NCBI GenBank assembly: GCA_945861265.1 | Contig: CAMAUC010000014.1 | Location: 1-62,195 of the forward strand | Length of the DNA: 62,195 bases | Direction: 5' to 3' | Source of the DNA: Rhizobium sp. Q54 | Lineage (GTDB): Bacteria > Pseudomonadota > Alphaproteobacteria > Rhizobiales > Xanthobacteraceae | In this document: positions 17,124 to 26,321 of the stretch, piece after piece | Layout of the letters: the number at the start of each line of letters is the position of its first letter | Numbering within the stretch: position 1 is the stretch's first letter | The notes under the pieces: generated by a model | What the model was told of the DNA's origin: nothing | What the model saw: only the letters and a program-made list of their open reading frames with translations | The model's database searches: none | Position numbers and translations under genes: made by a program

Positions 17124-18122
17124 ATGACCGCAATTTCCATCCTCGATCTGTCGCCCGTCGTCGCCGGTTCAACCGCCGCGCAGGCGTTGCGCAATACGCT
17201 CGATCTGGCGCGCATGGCCGACGGGCTCGGCTTCACGCGCTATTGGGTGGCCGAACACCACAATATGGCGTCGATCGCCAGTTCGGCGCCGGAGATCATG
17301 ATCGGGCAAATCGCGGCGGCGACCAGCCGCATGCGGGTCGGCTCCGGCGGCATCATGCTGCCCAACCATGCGCCGTTGATGGTGGCGGAACGCTTCAAGG
17401 TGCTGGAGGCCTTGTTCCCCGGCCGCATCGACCTTGGCCTCGGCCGCGCACCCGGCACCGATCAGGTGACGTCCTATGCGTTGCGCCGCCGTCAGGGCAT
17501 CAGCGAGGAAGACGATTTCCTCGACCGCTTCACCGAACTGATGGCGCTGGAGCAGCGCAATTTTCCGGCCGGGCATCCGTATCACAGCGTTCAGGCGATG
17601 CCGACGGATGTCAGGCTGCCGCCGATCTATTTATTGGGTTCGTCCGACTACAGCGCGCAGCTCGCCGGCCAGATCGGCGCGGCCTTTGCATTCGCGCATC
17701 ATTTCGCGACGTTCCCGGCCGATGAAGCCATGCGGCTCTATCGCGACAGTTTCAAACCATCAGCCTCGCACGATAAGCCCTATGCGATCATCGGCACGCA
17801 TGTGGTCTGCGCCGATACCGATGCCGAGGCCGAGCGGCTGGCCGCGACCGTCGATCTCAATATCGTGCGCCGCGCCAAGGGCGAGATGCTGCCACTGGCG
17901 TCGCCGGAAGACGCGCTTGCCTTTAATTACACACCGGTCGATCGCGCCCGCATCGCGCAGAACCGCACCAAGCTGTCGGTCGGCTCGCCGGCGACGGTCA
18001 AGGCAAAGCTCGACACGCTGATCGCCGCGACCAAGGCCGACGAAGTCATGGTGACGACGATAATTCACGACCATGCGGCACGGAAGCACTCCTACGAATT
18101 GCTGGCGAAGATATTTGCGTAA
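17124..18122 (+). CDS. LLM-class flavin-dependent oxidoreductase (luciferase-like)
   Basis: 332 residues, TIM-barrel bacterial-luciferase family. Typical features: SILDLSPV at the start, [20 protein letters not shown], and [11 protein letters not shown]. The pattern fits the subgroup annotated as luciferase-family FMN-dependent oxidoreductases (MsnO8/YhbW type). Substrate is unknown; FMNH2 or F420 use cannot be told apart here, though FMN is likelier in a proteobacterium. It is divergent from the pseudoprotease gene, with a 115-base shared promoter region. Confidence 0.88.
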   Translation: MTAISILDLSPVVAGSTAAQALRNTLDLARMADGLGFTRYWVAEHHNMASIASSAPEIMIGQIAAATSRMRVGSGGIMLPNHAPLMVAERFKVLEALFPGRIDLGLGRAPGTDQVTSYALRRRQGISEEDDFLDRFTELMALEQRNFPAGHPYHSVQAMPTDVRLPPIYLLGSSDYSAQLAGQIGAAFAFAHHFATFPADEAMRLYRDSFKPSASHDKPYAIIGTHVVCADTDAEAERLAATVDLNIVRRAKGEMLPLASPEDALAFNYTPVDRARIAQNRTKLSVGSPATVKAKLDTLIAATKADEVMVTTIIHDHAARKHSYELLAKIFA

Positions 18123-18192
18123 GAAGTTTTCGTGCTAAATTCGACGTCGAAGATCATTCAGTTTTCAGTCAATGAAATAACCGGAGGTTCCC

Positions 18193-18864
18193 TTGGGCAA
18201 GCAGTTCAAACTCATCACCACCGACCAGCATTCGCTCGGCGCCTATCGCGCCGATCCGGCAGGCAAGCCGAAGGGCGGCATCGTCGTGGTGCAGGAAATT
18301 TTCGGCGTCAATCATCACATCCGCGCGGTCTGCGACCGCCTCGCCGCGCTCGGCTATGTCGCGGTGGCGCCGGCCATCTTCGACCGCTTCGTGCGCGATT
18401 TTGAATGCGGCTATACGCCGGACGAGATCGCGCATGCGCGCTCCTATCTCGGCAATCTCGACTGGGACAAGATGATGCTCGATGTCTCGGCGGCGCAGGC
18501 CGATATCAAGGGCGCCGGCCCGTTGGGTGTGATCGGCTTCTGCATGGGCGGCACGGCGGCGTTTCTCGCCGCCTGCCGGCTGCCCGGCTTTGCCGCCTCG
18601 GTTTCCTTCTACGGCGGCATGATCGGCAAGTTCGCCGACGAGAAGCCGAAATGCCCGATGCAGATGCATTTCGGCGAAAAGGACGAAGGCATTCCGATGG
18701 ATGTGGTCGACGCCATCAAGGCCAAGCAGCCGCAGGCCGAGGTCTATGTCTATCCGGGCGCGCCGCACGGCTTTTACTGCGACGAACGCGCCAGCTATCG
18801 CAAGGAATCAGGCGATCTGGCCTGGAGCCGGACCCAGGAGTTCTTCAGCAAGCATATGAAATAG
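18193..18864 (+). CDS. Dienelactone hydrolase family protein
   Basis: 223 residues, alpha/beta hydrolase of the carboxymethylenebutenolidase type. The unusual Cys nucleophile is Cys117 in IGFCMGG; Asp164 and His192 (GAPHGFY) complete the triad, and Glu36 (QEIFG) is the conserved partner residue. The family hydrolyses dienelactone in chlorocatechol breakdown, but many genomic members have other substrates and no catechol genes lie nearby. The start codon is TTG, with GGAGG 8 bases upstream deciding it. Confidence 0.9.
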   Translation: MGKQFKLITTDQHSLGAYRADPAGKPKGGIVVVQEIFGVNHHIRAVCDRLAALGYVAVAPAIFDRFVRDFECGYTPDEIAHARSYLGNLDWDKMMLDVSAAQADIKGAGPLGVIGFCMGGTAAFLAACRLPGFAASVSFYGGMIGKFADEKPKCPMQMHFGEKDEGIPMDVVDAIKAKQPQAEVYVYPGAPHGFYCDERASYRKESGDLAWSRTQEFFSKHMK

Positions 18865-18872
18865 ATTCTTCC

Positions 18873-18917
18873 GTCGTCCCGGCTCGCGCTCGCTTATGCT
18901 CGCTTGGCCGGGACGAC
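18873..18917. terminator. Hairpin repeat acting between convergent genes
   Basis: GTCGTCCCGGC (18873-18883) pairs perfectly with GCCGGGACGAC (18907-18917), with a GC-rich 23-base loop. It lies between converging stops at 18864 and 18926, so it could terminate both, although no T-run follows. The same arm sequence recurs at 45633-45641, pointing to a dispersed repeat. Confidence 0.6.
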
Positions 18918-18925
18918 AGAGAATT

Positions 18926-19909
18926 CTAAAACCACCGCTCCTTCACCACCACGGTATCGCCGGGGCGGAGCGGGAAGTTGAGCGGCACCTCGCCGTTGAT
19001 CTGCTGACCGGGCGCATTGCGCGTCAGTTGAACCTTGCTCTTCGACGCGCGCGGGGCAAAGCCGCCGGCGATGGCGATCGCGGTTTCCGCCGTCATGTTG
19101 GCGACGTATGGATATTGTCCGGGCGTGGTGACCTCGCCGAGGATGAAGAACGGCCGGTAGGCCTCGACCTCGACGCTGACATGCGGCTCGCGCACGTAAC
19201 CTTGCTTGAGACGGTCGGCAATCACGCGCGACAATTGCTGGGTGGTGGCGCCGCGCGCCGGCACCGTGCCGACCAGCGGCAGGTTGACGTTGCCGCCGGC
19301 ATCGACCGTATAGCTGTTGGTGATGCCATCCTGGCCGAACACGACGACACGCAGTTTGTCGCCGGAATCGAGTGTGTAATCGGTCGAATAACTGGCGGGC
19401 GCCGAAGCATAGGCGTTGGGCGCGGCGACATAGGGACCGCCGACAGCGGGCGCCTTTGGCGGTGCGGCCATTGGCGGTTCGGCTATGGGCGGTGCAGCCA
19501 TGGGCGGTTCGCCGTATTGCGCAGCGTAAGGCTGTTGCACCGGTTGCCGCCTAGCTGGAGCAGTGCGGCCCGACGTAAACAGACCGCGTCCGCCGCTTGG
19601 CGAGGCCGCGCGTTGTTGCGCGGCCGGCGGCGCGTAGGCCGGGTCGGCATATTGCGGCGGCCCATAGGCCTGCTGCGCGGAAGCCGGCGATGTCGAATAG
19701 AGGTCGCGCGAATCAGCCGGCGCCACTGCCGGCGCGTAGGGCTGTTGCGCGTATCGCGGCTGGCCGAATTGCTGGGGCTGTTGCACCAGAACCCGCACCG
19801 GCTGTCCGGTCTGCGGATCGATGGCGTAATAAGTCGGCGCTTGCTGGCGCATGCAGGCGCCGACCGAAAGCGCGGTCAGAACGACGAATAGAAGTCGGGC
19901 TCCCCGCAT
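18926..19909 (-). CDS. Polysaccharide export lipoprotein (Wza/GumB family)
   Basis: 327 residues from MRGARLLF. A lipoprotein signal ends in LSVGAC, so Cys19 is probably lipidated and the protein anchored in the outer membrane. A long low-complexity region rich in Pro, Gln, Ala and Tyr (about 20-180) precedes the polysaccharide-export domain (YTLDSGDKLRVVVFGQ) and an SLBB domain (FFILGEVTTPGQYPYV). Such proteins form the outer-membrane pore for capsule or exopolysaccharide. No Wzc, Wzx or transferase genes are adjacent, so it is an isolated copy. The Pro/Gln linker contains a 5-residue tandem repeat. An upstream in-frame start at 19942 is possible. Confidence 0.87.
   Translation of the reverse strand: MRGARLLFVVLTALSVGACMRQQAPTYYAIDPQTGQPVRVLVQQPQQFGQPRYAQQPYAPAVAPADSRDLYSTSPASAQQAYGPPQYADPAYAPPAAQQRAASPSGGRGLFTSGRTAPARRQPVQQPYAAQYGEPPMAAPPIAEPPMAAPPKAPAVGGPYVAAPNAYASAPASYSTDYTLDSGDKLRVVVFGQDGITNSYTVDAGGNVNLPLVGTVPARGATTQQLSRVIADRLKQGYVREPHVSVEVEAYRPFFILGEVTTPGQYPYVANMTAETAIAIAGGFAPRASKSKVQLTRNAPGQQINGEVPLNFPLRPGDTVVVKERWF
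19461..19520. repeat. 15-bp imperfect tandem repeat inside the export-lipoprotein gene
   Basis: Four 15-base units begin at 19461, 19476, 19491 and 19506, each opening GGTGC or GGTTC and rich in GGC. They encode alternating EPPMA and APPIA-type pentapeptides on the minus strand. Copy number may vary between strains. Confidence 0.75.
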
Positions 19910-20006
19910 CGAGCGCAGTCCGGGCGGTTGGCTGAAAGTCACGCCCGATTAACGCTTTATATGGTTAAGAAAGTCTGACCGGCGGGCATTTTGCCGCAAA
20001 TGACAA

Positions 20007-20028
20007 CGGCCGCCTTTAGGGGCGGCCG
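20007..20028. terminator. GC-rich hairpin downstream of msrA
   Basis: CGGCCGCC (20007-20014) pairs with GGCGGCCG (20021-20028), loop TTTAGG. It lies 30 bases beyond the msrA stop on the minus strand. There is no clean T-run, so termination is plausible but not certain. Confidence 0.45.
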
Positions 20029-20057
20029 CTACGAATTTTCGGTCTTGGGCAAAAACG

Positions 20058-20729
20058 TCAGGCGCTGGCGCCCTGGGTCAGCTTGGCGCCGGTGCCAATG
20101 GGGCACGAAACCCCGGTGCCGCCCAGCCCGCAATAGCCGAAGGGGTTCTTGGCCAGGTATTGCTGGTGATAATCCTCGGCAAAGTAGAACTCTGGCGCTT
20201 CAACGATTTCGGTGGTGATGGCGCCGTAACGCTTGGCCTTCAATTCTTTTTCGTACATCGCCTTGGAGGCCTCGGCCGCCTGCTTCTGCGCGGGCGAGTA
20301 CGTATAGATGCCGGAGCGATACTGGGTGCCGATGTCATTGCCCTGGCGCATGCCCTGCGTCGGGTCGTGGCTTTCCCAGAAGGTCTTGAGCAACTGCTCG
20401 TAACTGATCTTCTTCGGGTCATAGACCACTAGCACGACCTCGTTGTGGCCGGTGCGCCCCGAACAGACTTCCTCGTAGGTCGGATTGGGTGTCATGCCGG
20501 CGGCATAGCCGACCGCAGTGACGTAAACATCATCACCTAATTCCCAGAACTTGCGCTCGGCGCCCCAGAAACAGCCGAAGCCGAGCAATGCCTTCTCGAA
20601 ACCCTCCGGGTATGGGCCTTTGAGAGCATGGTGATTGACGAAATGGCTGGCGGCCGTGCGGATTTCATTGGCGCGGCCGGGCAGCGCCTGCTCTTTCGTT
20701 GGCAATGCAATCTTCTTGAAGCCGAACAT
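20058..20729 (-). CDS. msrA: Peptide methionine sulfoxide reductase MsrA
   Basis: 223 residues. It reduces the S-epimer of methionine sulfoxide in proteins. The catalytic cysteine is Cys53 in GCFWGAE; resolving cysteines are Cys200 and Cys209 in [12 protein letters not shown], the three-Cys mechanism. [18 protein letters not shown] and RTGHNEVV are standard. The start [10 protein letters not shown] has GGGGAG upstream; a longer reading to 20804 was rejected. The small membrane-protein gene lies upstream on the same strand and may share its transcript. Confidence 0.95.
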   Translation of the reverse strand: MFGFKKIALPTKEQALPGRANEIRTAASHFVNHHALKGPYPEGFEKALLGFGCFWGAERKFWELGDDVYVTAVGYAAGMTPNPTYEEVCSGRTGHNEVVLVVYDPKKISYEQLLKTFWESHDPTQGMRQGNDIGTQYRSGIYTYSPAQKQAAEASKAMYEKELKAKRYGAITTEIVEAPEFYFAEDYHQQYLAKNPFGYCGLGGTGVSCPIGTGAKLTQGASA

Positions 20730-20838
20730 GATTTTGCTTCTCCCCAAATTGATAGACGCAATATAGGCGCCCGCCCCGCGGTACGAAACGGCGCGGGCGA
20801 TCACGTCTCGGACAGAAGCGCGTGAAAGCGCGGGGATA

Positions 20839-21156
20839 TCAGCGCGCGTAGCCGATCAGCGGCTTTTTGCGGCGTCCCATTATCATGCACAGGATGCCGA
20901 AGATGCCGAGCAACGCCCAGCTTGGCGTGCCCAGAATCGCCGTCGCACCGGGGTCCCACAACAGGCCGCCGGCATAGGGCTGCAGCAGCGGCTGCATCTT
21001 GGCGAGGCTCGCGCCGTTGATGAGCTGCCAGAGGTCGCGGACACTGGTCAGATAGACATTATTGCCGGCAATCGATTTGGTGCCGTCATAAATCACCAGG
21101 ATAAAGGCGGCGGCCAGGCAAAAAAGGCCAATTATGCGAAGAAAAAAGCGGATCAT
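20839..21156 (-). CDS. Conserved small membrane protein of unknown function
   Basis: 105 residues with two clear membrane segments: about 4-24 ([20 protein letters not shown]) and 78-94 ([17 protein letters not shown]). The loop between them ([19 protein letters not shown]) looks conserved, as in many uncharacterised alphaproteobacterial proteins. The C-terminus is basic ([12 protein letters not shown]). It lies 109 bases upstream of msrA on the same strand. No function is suggested by the sequence itself. Confidence 0.7.
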   Translation of the reverse strand: MIRFFLRIIGLFCLAAAFILVIYDGTKSIAGNNVYLTSVRDLWQLINGASLAKMQPLLQPYAGGLLWDPGATAILGTPSWALLGIFGILCMIMGRRKKPLIGYAR

Positions 21157-21306
21157 GGGACCTTCTTATCGGCTCATGACGGCTAAATTCGGCCGCCGGA
21201 ATAGCCCTCGATTACCTCGCGCCGGGCTTGTGTTCAACCTCTGCATGCCTGACCGGCGCGGCGGGCCCGTTCTGACGCCTTGAGCTTGGGCTCGCCCTTC
21301 TCTAGA

Positions 21307-21364
21307 GCATACGCACGATTCTGTCCGAAACTGGGTTCCCACCTTTCATAATCGTGCGCTATGG
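21307..21364. repeat. Interrupted inverted repeat upstream of the malic enzyme gene
   Basis: CGCACGATT (21312-21320) pairs with AATCGTGCG (21350-21358), separated by 29 bases containing GTCCGAAACTGGGTTCCC. The layout, beginning TAGAGCAT, resembles a palindromic intergenic repeat I recall from Rhizobiales genomes. It sits in the divergent promoter region. Confidence 0.55.
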
Positions 21365-21405
21365 TCCCGGCCCGCCGGGCTCGCCGGCCGCGTATTGGAG
21401 TAAAA

Positions 21406-23682
21406 ATGTCGTCAAAGCCCCCCGGCCGCAGCCGCCCGACCTTTACCGATCAGGAAGCCCTTCAGTTCCATTCAGTCGGCCGGCCCGGCAAGCTTGAGGT
21501 TATCGCCACCAAGCCGATGGCGACGCAACGCGACCTGTCGCTGGCCTATTCGCCCGGCGTCGCCGTGCCGGTGCTGGCGATCGCGGAAGATCCCAGCAAG
21601 GCTTACGACCTGACGGTGAAAGGCAATTTCGTCGCCGTCATCACCAATGGCACCGCGATTCTCGGCCTCGGCAATCTCGGCGCCCTGGCGGCCAAGCCGG
21701 TGATGGAAGGCAAGGCGGTTCTGTTCAAGCGCTTCGCCGATATCGACTCGATCGATCTCGAAGTCTCGACCGAGGACCCGGACGAATTCATCAACTGCGT
21801 CAAATATCTCGGCGCCGGCTGGGGCGGCATCAATCTCGAGGATATCAAGGCGCCCGAGTGCTTCATCATCGAGCAGAAACTGCGCGAATTGATGGACATC
21901 CCGGTGTTCCACGACGACCAGCATGGCACCGCTATCATTTCGGCCGCCGGCCTGATCAATGCGCTCGATCTCACCGGGCGCGATATCAAGACGACCAAGC
22001 TCGTGTGTAACGGCGCGGGCGCGGCCGGCATCGCCTGCCTGGAACTTCTCAAGGCGATCGGCTTCACGCCGGAAAATCTCATCCTTTGCGACACCAAGGG
22101 CGTGATCTATCAAGGCCGCACCGAGGGCATGAACCAGTGGAAGTCGGGCTACGCGGTCAAGACCGATGCGCGCACGCTCGCCGACGCCATGAAGGGCGCC
22201 GACGTATTCTACGGTTTGTCGGCCAAGGGCGCGGTCACCAAGGACATGGTCAAGTCGATGGCGGCCAAGCCGATCATCTTCGCCATGGCCAATCCCGATC
22301 CGGAAATCACCGCCGAGGAAGTCGCGCAAGTGCGCGACGACGCCATCATGGCAACCGGCCGCTCCGACTATCCCAATCAGGTCAATAACGTCCTTGGCTT
22401 CCCGTTCATTTTCCGCGGCGCGCTCGACGTGCGCGCGTCCACAATCAATATGGAAATGAAGATTGCGGCGGCGCGCGCGCTGGCCGCTTTGGCGCGCGAA
22501 GACGTGCCGGACGAAGTGGCGGCGACCTATGGCGGCCGGCCGAAATACGGACCGGAATACATTATCCCAACGCCGTTCGATCCGCGGCTGATCTCGCACG
22601 TGCCGCCGGCGGTCGCTAAAGCGGCGATGGATACCGGCGTCGCGCGCAAGCCGATCGTCGACATGGACGCCTACAAGCACCAGCTCAGCGCACGGCGCGA
22701 CCCAATCGCCGGAACTCTTGTGCAGGTTTACGCCAAATTGCGCCGGTCGCCGAAGCGCGTCGTCTTCGCCGAAGGCGAAGAAGAGCAGGTGATCCGCGCG
22801 GCGGCGAGCTTCGTCGCGCAAGGCCTCGGTACCGCGCTTCTCGTCGGTCGCGAGGACCGCGTCAAAGGCGCCGCCAAGGAAGCCGGTATCGCGCTCGGCG
22901 AAGGCATCGAGATCATCAACGCCGCCTTGTCCAAGCGGAACAATGTCTATCTCAACTATCTCTACGAGCGGCTGCAGCGGCACGGCTATCTGCTGCGCGA
23001 TTGCCAGCGGCTGGTGAACACCGACCGCAACTACTTTGCCTCGCTGATGGTCGCGCTCGGCGATGCCGATGCCATGGTCACCGGCGTCACCCGCAATTTC
23101 TCGGTCGCGCTCGAGGATGTGCGCAAGGTGATCGATCCCAAGCCCGGCCACCGCGTCATCGGCGTGTCGCTTGTCGTTGCCCGCGACCGCACCGTGGTCG
23201 TCGCCGATACCGCGATCACCGAAATGCCGACGGCCGAGGATCTGGCCGACATCGCCATCGAGGCGGCCGGCGTGGCGCGGCGGTTCGGCTATGAGCCGCG
23301 TCTGGCCATGCTGGCTTTCTCAACTTTCGGTCATCCGGCCGGCGAGCGGTCGGCCAAGGTGATCGAGGCGGTGAAGATTCTCGATCACAAGCGCGTCGAT
23401 TTTGAATATGACGGCGACATGGCCGCCGACGTCGCGCTCAATCCGGAACTTGCGGCGGCCTATCCGTTCTGCCGCCTGTCGGGCCCGGCCAATGTGCTGA
23501 TCATGCCGGCGTTCCACTCAGCCTCGATCTCGACCAAGATGCTGCAGGAACTGGGCGGCGCGACCGTCATTGGTCCCCTGCTGGTCGGTTTCGACCGCCC
23601 GGTGCAGATCGTCCAACTGGGCGCCAAGGACACGCAGATCGTCAACATGGCGGCGCTGGCGGCTTATAATGTAAGCGGCTAA
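21406..23682 (+). CDS. maeB: NADP-dependent malic enzyme with C-terminal phosphotransacetylase-like domain
   Basis: 758 residues. The N-terminal part (about 1-430) is malic enzyme: malate to pyruvate and CO2 with NADP (LAYSPGVAVP, VFHDDQHGTA, GAGAAGIACLELL, FAMANPDPEI). The C-terminal part (about 440-758) resembles phosphotransacetylase (RVVFAEGEEEQVIRAA, NYFASLMVALGDADAMVTG), usually regulatory in this fused class. The enzyme links the TCA cycle to gluconeogenesis and NADPH supply. The start MSSKPPGRS has a GGAG site; a 15-residue upstream extension was rejected. Confidence 0.95.
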   Translation: MSSKPPGRSRPTFTDQEALQFHSVGRPGKLEVIATKPMATQRDLSLAYSPGVAVPVLAIAEDPSKAYDLTVKGNFVAVITNGTAILGLGNLGALAAKPVMEGKAVLFKRFADIDSIDLEVSTEDPDEFINCVKYLGAGWGGINLEDIKAPECFIIEQKLRELMDIPVFHDDQHGTAIISAAGLINALDLTGRDIKTTKLVCNGAGAAGIACLELLKAIGFTPENLILCDTKGVIYQGRTEGMNQWKSGYAVKTDARTLADAMKGADVFYGLSAKGAVTKDMVKSMAAKPIIFAMANPDPEITAEEVAQVRDDAIMATGRSDYPNQVNNVLGFPFIFRGALDVRASTINMEMKIAAARALAALAREDVPDEVAATYGGRPKYGPEYIIPTPFDPRLISHVPPAVAKAAMDTGVARKPIVDMDAYKHQLSARRDPIAGTLVQVYAKLRRSPKRVVFAEGEEEQVIRAAASFVAQGLGTALLVGREDRVKGAAKEAGIALGEGIEIINAALSKRNNVYLNYLYERLQRHGYLLRDCQRLVNTDRNYFASLMVALGDADAMVTGVTRNFSVALEDVRKVIDPKPGHRVIGVSLVVARDRTVVVADTAITEMPTAEDLADIAIEAAGVARRFGYEPRLAMLAFSTFGHPAGERSAKVIEAVKILDHKRVDFEYDGDMAADVALNPELAAAYPFCRLSGPANVLIMPAFHSASISTKMLQELGGATVIGPLLVGFDRPVQIVQLGAKDTQIVNMAALAAYNVSG

Positions 23683-23734
23683 ACAGCGCCGGCGCAGAAT
23701 CAATAACGCATAAACGAATGTTTGGAGAAACGCC

Positions 23735-24628
23735 TTGAGCAAAACCCTGTCCGGCGTCATCGCCGCGGTTGCCACCCCGATCGACGAGAACGGCGCGCCC
23801 GACCTCAAGCGCGCCACCGATCTGGCGCGCCATCTGCTCGATAATGGCTGCGACGGCCTCAATGTTCTCGGCTCGACCGGCGAGGCGACGTCGTTCTCGG
23901 TCGAGGAGCGCAAGGCGGTGATGACCGCCTACAAGAATAACGGTCTGCCACTCGACCGCCTGATGGTGGGAACCGGTGCCGCGTCGATAGCCGACGCCAT
24001 CGCGCTCACCCGCCACGCGGCGGAACTCGGTTTCGGCGGCGCGCTGGTGCTGCCACCCTTCTATTACAAAGGCGTCACCGACGACGGCCTCGCCGATTAT
24101 GTCGGCGCGCTGGTCAAGGCGACAGAGGCGAGCAAGCTGCCGATCTATCTTTATCACTATCCGCAGCTCACCGGCATTCTCTGGAATGTTGCCCTCATCG
24201 AGCGGCTTCGGAAATCTTTTCCGGCCCGCATCGTGGGCCTGAAGGATTCTTCCGGCGACATGGCCTTCGCGCGCGCGGCCGCGGCAATCGGAAAGGACTT
24301 CGCCGTGTTCCCGTCGACCGAGGCCTGCCTGCTGGACGCTCGCAAGGGCGAGTTCGCCGGCTGCATCTCGGCCACCGCCAATCTCAATGCCGATCTCTGC
24401 CAGCGCGCCTGGGCTGCCGGCGATGTCGCCGCGCATGAGGCCGCCGTGGGAATCCGCAAATTGTTCGAGGGCCGCCCGCTGGTGCCGGGCGTCAAGACCT
24501 TGCTGGCCCATATCCATGGCGATCCGACGCTGGCGCGGGTGCGGCCGCCGCTGGCCGCCGTCTCCACCGCCGACCGTGATGCCATTACCGGCGGATACGA
24601 CGCGATTCGGGCTAAAAAAGCCGCTTAA
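23735..24628 (+). CDS. Dihydrodipicolinate synthase/N-acetylneuraminate lyase family aldolase
   Basis: 297 residues, class I aldolase TIM barrel. The Schiff-base lysine is Lys170 (IVGLKDSSGD), the active-site tyrosine Tyr140 (YLYHYPQ), and the pyruvate carboxylate loop GSTGE is at 46-50. Those features fit the whole superfamily, so the substrate could be a 2-keto-3-deoxy sugar acid or another pyruvate adduct. I would not call it the lysine-pathway DapA, because the surrounding lysine genes and the usual GTTGE loop are absent. The start is TTG with TTGGAG upstream. Confidence 0.87.
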   Translation: MSKTLSGVIAAVATPIDENGAPDLKRATDLARHLLDNGCDGLNVLGSTGEATSFSVEERKAVMTAYKNNGLPLDRLMVGTGAASIADAIALTRHAAELGFGGALVLPPFYYKGVTDDGLADYVGALVKATEASKLPIYLYHYPQLTGILWNVALIERLRKSFPARIVGLKDSSGDMAFARAAAAIGKDFAVFPSTEACLLDARKGEFAGCISATANLNADLCQRAWAAGDVAAHEAAVGIRKLFEGRPLVPGVKTLLAHIHGDPTLARVRPPLAAVSTADRDAITGGYDAIRAKKAA

Positions 24629-24798
24629 CGCTGCCGAAATGGCCTGATTTTCAAACGTTGACGCACGGGCGAGGGCTGACTATAAGCCACGCCACTGGAG
24701 GCGCGATTTCTCGCCCCCATCTTCTTTTCATCGACCGGTCGCTTTTGCGGACTGATCCGCCAGCTCAGACCAGTCGCCAGGATACGAACGAGAGTTAA

Positions 24799-25068
24799 AT
24801 GGCCAATACCAGTTCCGCCCGTAAAGCCACCCGCAAGATCGCGCGCAAGACCGAAATCAACAAGTCGCGCCGCACTGTGCTGCGCAATTCGGTTCGCAAG
24901 GTCGAGGAGGCGATCGCCTCCGGCGACCGCACCGCGGCATTGACGGCGATCAAGGAAGCCGAACCGGCGATCATGCGCGCCGCGCAGCGTGGCGTCGTTC
25001 ACAAGAACACCGCCAGCCGCAAGGTTTCGCGTCTGGTGCATCGCATCGCCAAAATCGCTGCGAAATAA
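24799..25068 (+). CDS. rpsT: 30S ribosomal protein S20
   Basis: 89 residues, highly basic, all helical. [24 protein letters not shown] is trimmed here to its key parts: the MANTSSARK start and the [15 protein letters not shown]-like C-terminal helix pattern. S20 binds 16S rRNA early in 30S assembly. The leader from about 24660 has a GAGAG ribosome-binding site; S20 commonly represses its own translation, but no structure for that is obvious here. It precedes dnaA, as in many alphaproteobacteria. Confidence 0.97.
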   Translation: MANTSSARKATRKIARKTEINKSRRTVLRNSVRKVEEAIASGDRTAALTAIKEAEPAIMRAAQRGVVHKNTASRKVSRLVHRIAKIAAK

Positions 25069-25934
25069 TTTTTCCGGATACTTTTGTCTGTCCTTGGACG
25101 CGCGGGCATCTTTTGTTCACGCTATCTGTGCGCTGACAGACTAACTGGATGCCCAGCCGCGCTAAATTGCGTGGCGATTTTCCAAAAACTGTATGACAAT
25201 ATCGGGCGGCGGTGCGCGAATGCGCGCTGCGCGCTTGCGTTCTTGCGAGTGTCATTGTGCTGTCTTGCAAATCTGCGTTGGCAAGATTTTGCTGGACATA
25301 TCGCAACACAAGCCGAGCACGCTCCAGCGTCGCCTCTATTTCGCAGCGGGAGCTACCCTTTCATTTCGATCAAAAATTTTTGCGGCTTCAGAACGACTTA
25401 AGCCGAAAGCAGATGCGAGGACCCGGAAATACCTATGCCGCAGGGGTTTCTGGCATTCGCCGCTTAAAAAAAACTAACGCGCTGAACGGGAGCGCGCCGC
25501 GCAAACGACTCCGAGATTCCTGACGACTCATCAACACCTTGGAAACCATGCGTCGATTTTTTTAGCGCGCAGCGGGTGAGATACGCGCGCGCGCAACGGC
25601 GCATCGCCGTTTAAAGAAATTGCCCCGCCCATCGCCTTGTGTATTTTTGGCATTGCGCGAGGGCATCCCGAGCGCCATCAGGAACAAGGATTGGTTCTGC
25701 GCTCATCAGCAGATGAGACCGGCTATTTATTGTCCGCAGGGAACAAAAAGGCCGTCGATCATTCTGTTGCGAACCGCGGCCCGAGAAAGTCGTATCGTCA
25801 ATTCTAACGCGATGCGGCGACGAAACGGGTGAAAAGGCGAGACGAAGACCCTGCCGGGTCCGAACGAGAGAGATACGTGGGCGAAAGCCTGAAGATGATG
25901 GGTGAAAGCCCGGAGACGACATAGGGGGGTTATC
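25069..25934. other. 866-base interval between rpsT and a small ORF upstream of dnaA; no recognised gene
   Basis: All frames are short or unlike protein. There are AT tracts (ATCAAAAATTTTTGC at about 25369, TTAAAAAAAACTAAC at about 25464, GATTTTTTTAGC at about 25556) and GC-rich hairpins such as AACGGCG-CAT-CGCCGTT at 25595-25611. I found no close match to the DnaA box TTATCCACA on either strand and no signature of RNase P RNA, tmRNA or SRP RNA. The tail (about 25850-25934) is purine-rich with GGGCGAAAGCC and GGGTGAAAGCCC, and may be the leader of the next ORF. Confidence 0.6.
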
Positions 25935-26168
25935 ATGACGACAGCGGAATATGGTTCGACGCGGTGTGTGCGTGCGCTTGAAATTGCTTCGCTCAATATC
26001 GTTCCGTGCAACGCTTTCGTCGATCATGCCCGTTCGTCGTCTGATGTCTCGCCGGCTGCCTCCGGTGCCCTTGTCGTCCTTCCCTCTACCCGTACGAGCG
26101 CGGCCACATTGCGCGTTTGGTCGGCAGCGGTGGTTCGTCCGACGACTGCGCCGCCTTTCCTGAATTAG
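25935..26168 (+). CDS. Small hypothetical protein upstream of dnaA
   Basis: 77 residues, not recognised. The main support is a very strong Shine-Dalgarno, AGGGGGG, 5 bases before the ATG. The sequence (start MTTAEYGSTRCVRALEIAS) is rich in Ser, Ala, Thr and Val, has no membrane segment and two Cys near the N-terminus. The third codon position is less GC-biased than in neighbouring genes, so it may instead be a leader peptide or chance frame. A GTG at 25902 is a longer alternative start. Confidence 0.4.
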   Translation: MTTAEYGSTRCVRALEIASLNIVPCNAFVDHARSSSDVSPAASGALVVLPSTRTSAATLRVWSAAVVRPTTAPPFLN

Positions 26169-26321
26169 CCGCGCGGCGTTTCGTTTCGTGTCGATGACGT
26201 CTCCCCGGCCCTTCGATCCCTAAAGCGGCTCCGACGCATCGCACCGACCCCTTCGAGTTAGTTTAGTTGCGACCCTTATCCCGGCGCGTGGGGAACCTCA
26301 TGCCGCCATTCCGAGCCAATC
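26169..26321 (+). promoter_or_regulatory. Probable dnaA promoter/leader region
   Basis: 153 bases between the small ORF and dnaA. It contains no other frame and no clear DnaA box; the only partial resemblance is CTTATCCCGG near 26275, which differs from the consensus in the last three bases. No terminator separates it from the small ORF. Confidence 0.35.

Noticed and set aside
21472-23151. 559-residue open frame on the minus strand opposite the malic enzyme gene
   Set aside because: It is rich in Arg, His and Asp without any domain, typical of the antisense of a GC-rich gene; the plus strand encodes a complete, well-known enzyme.
25611-26027. 138-residue minus-strand frame upstream of dnaA
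   Set aside because: Ser/Arg-rich with no domain, no ribosome-binding site, and it overlaps the better-supported small plus-strand ORF.
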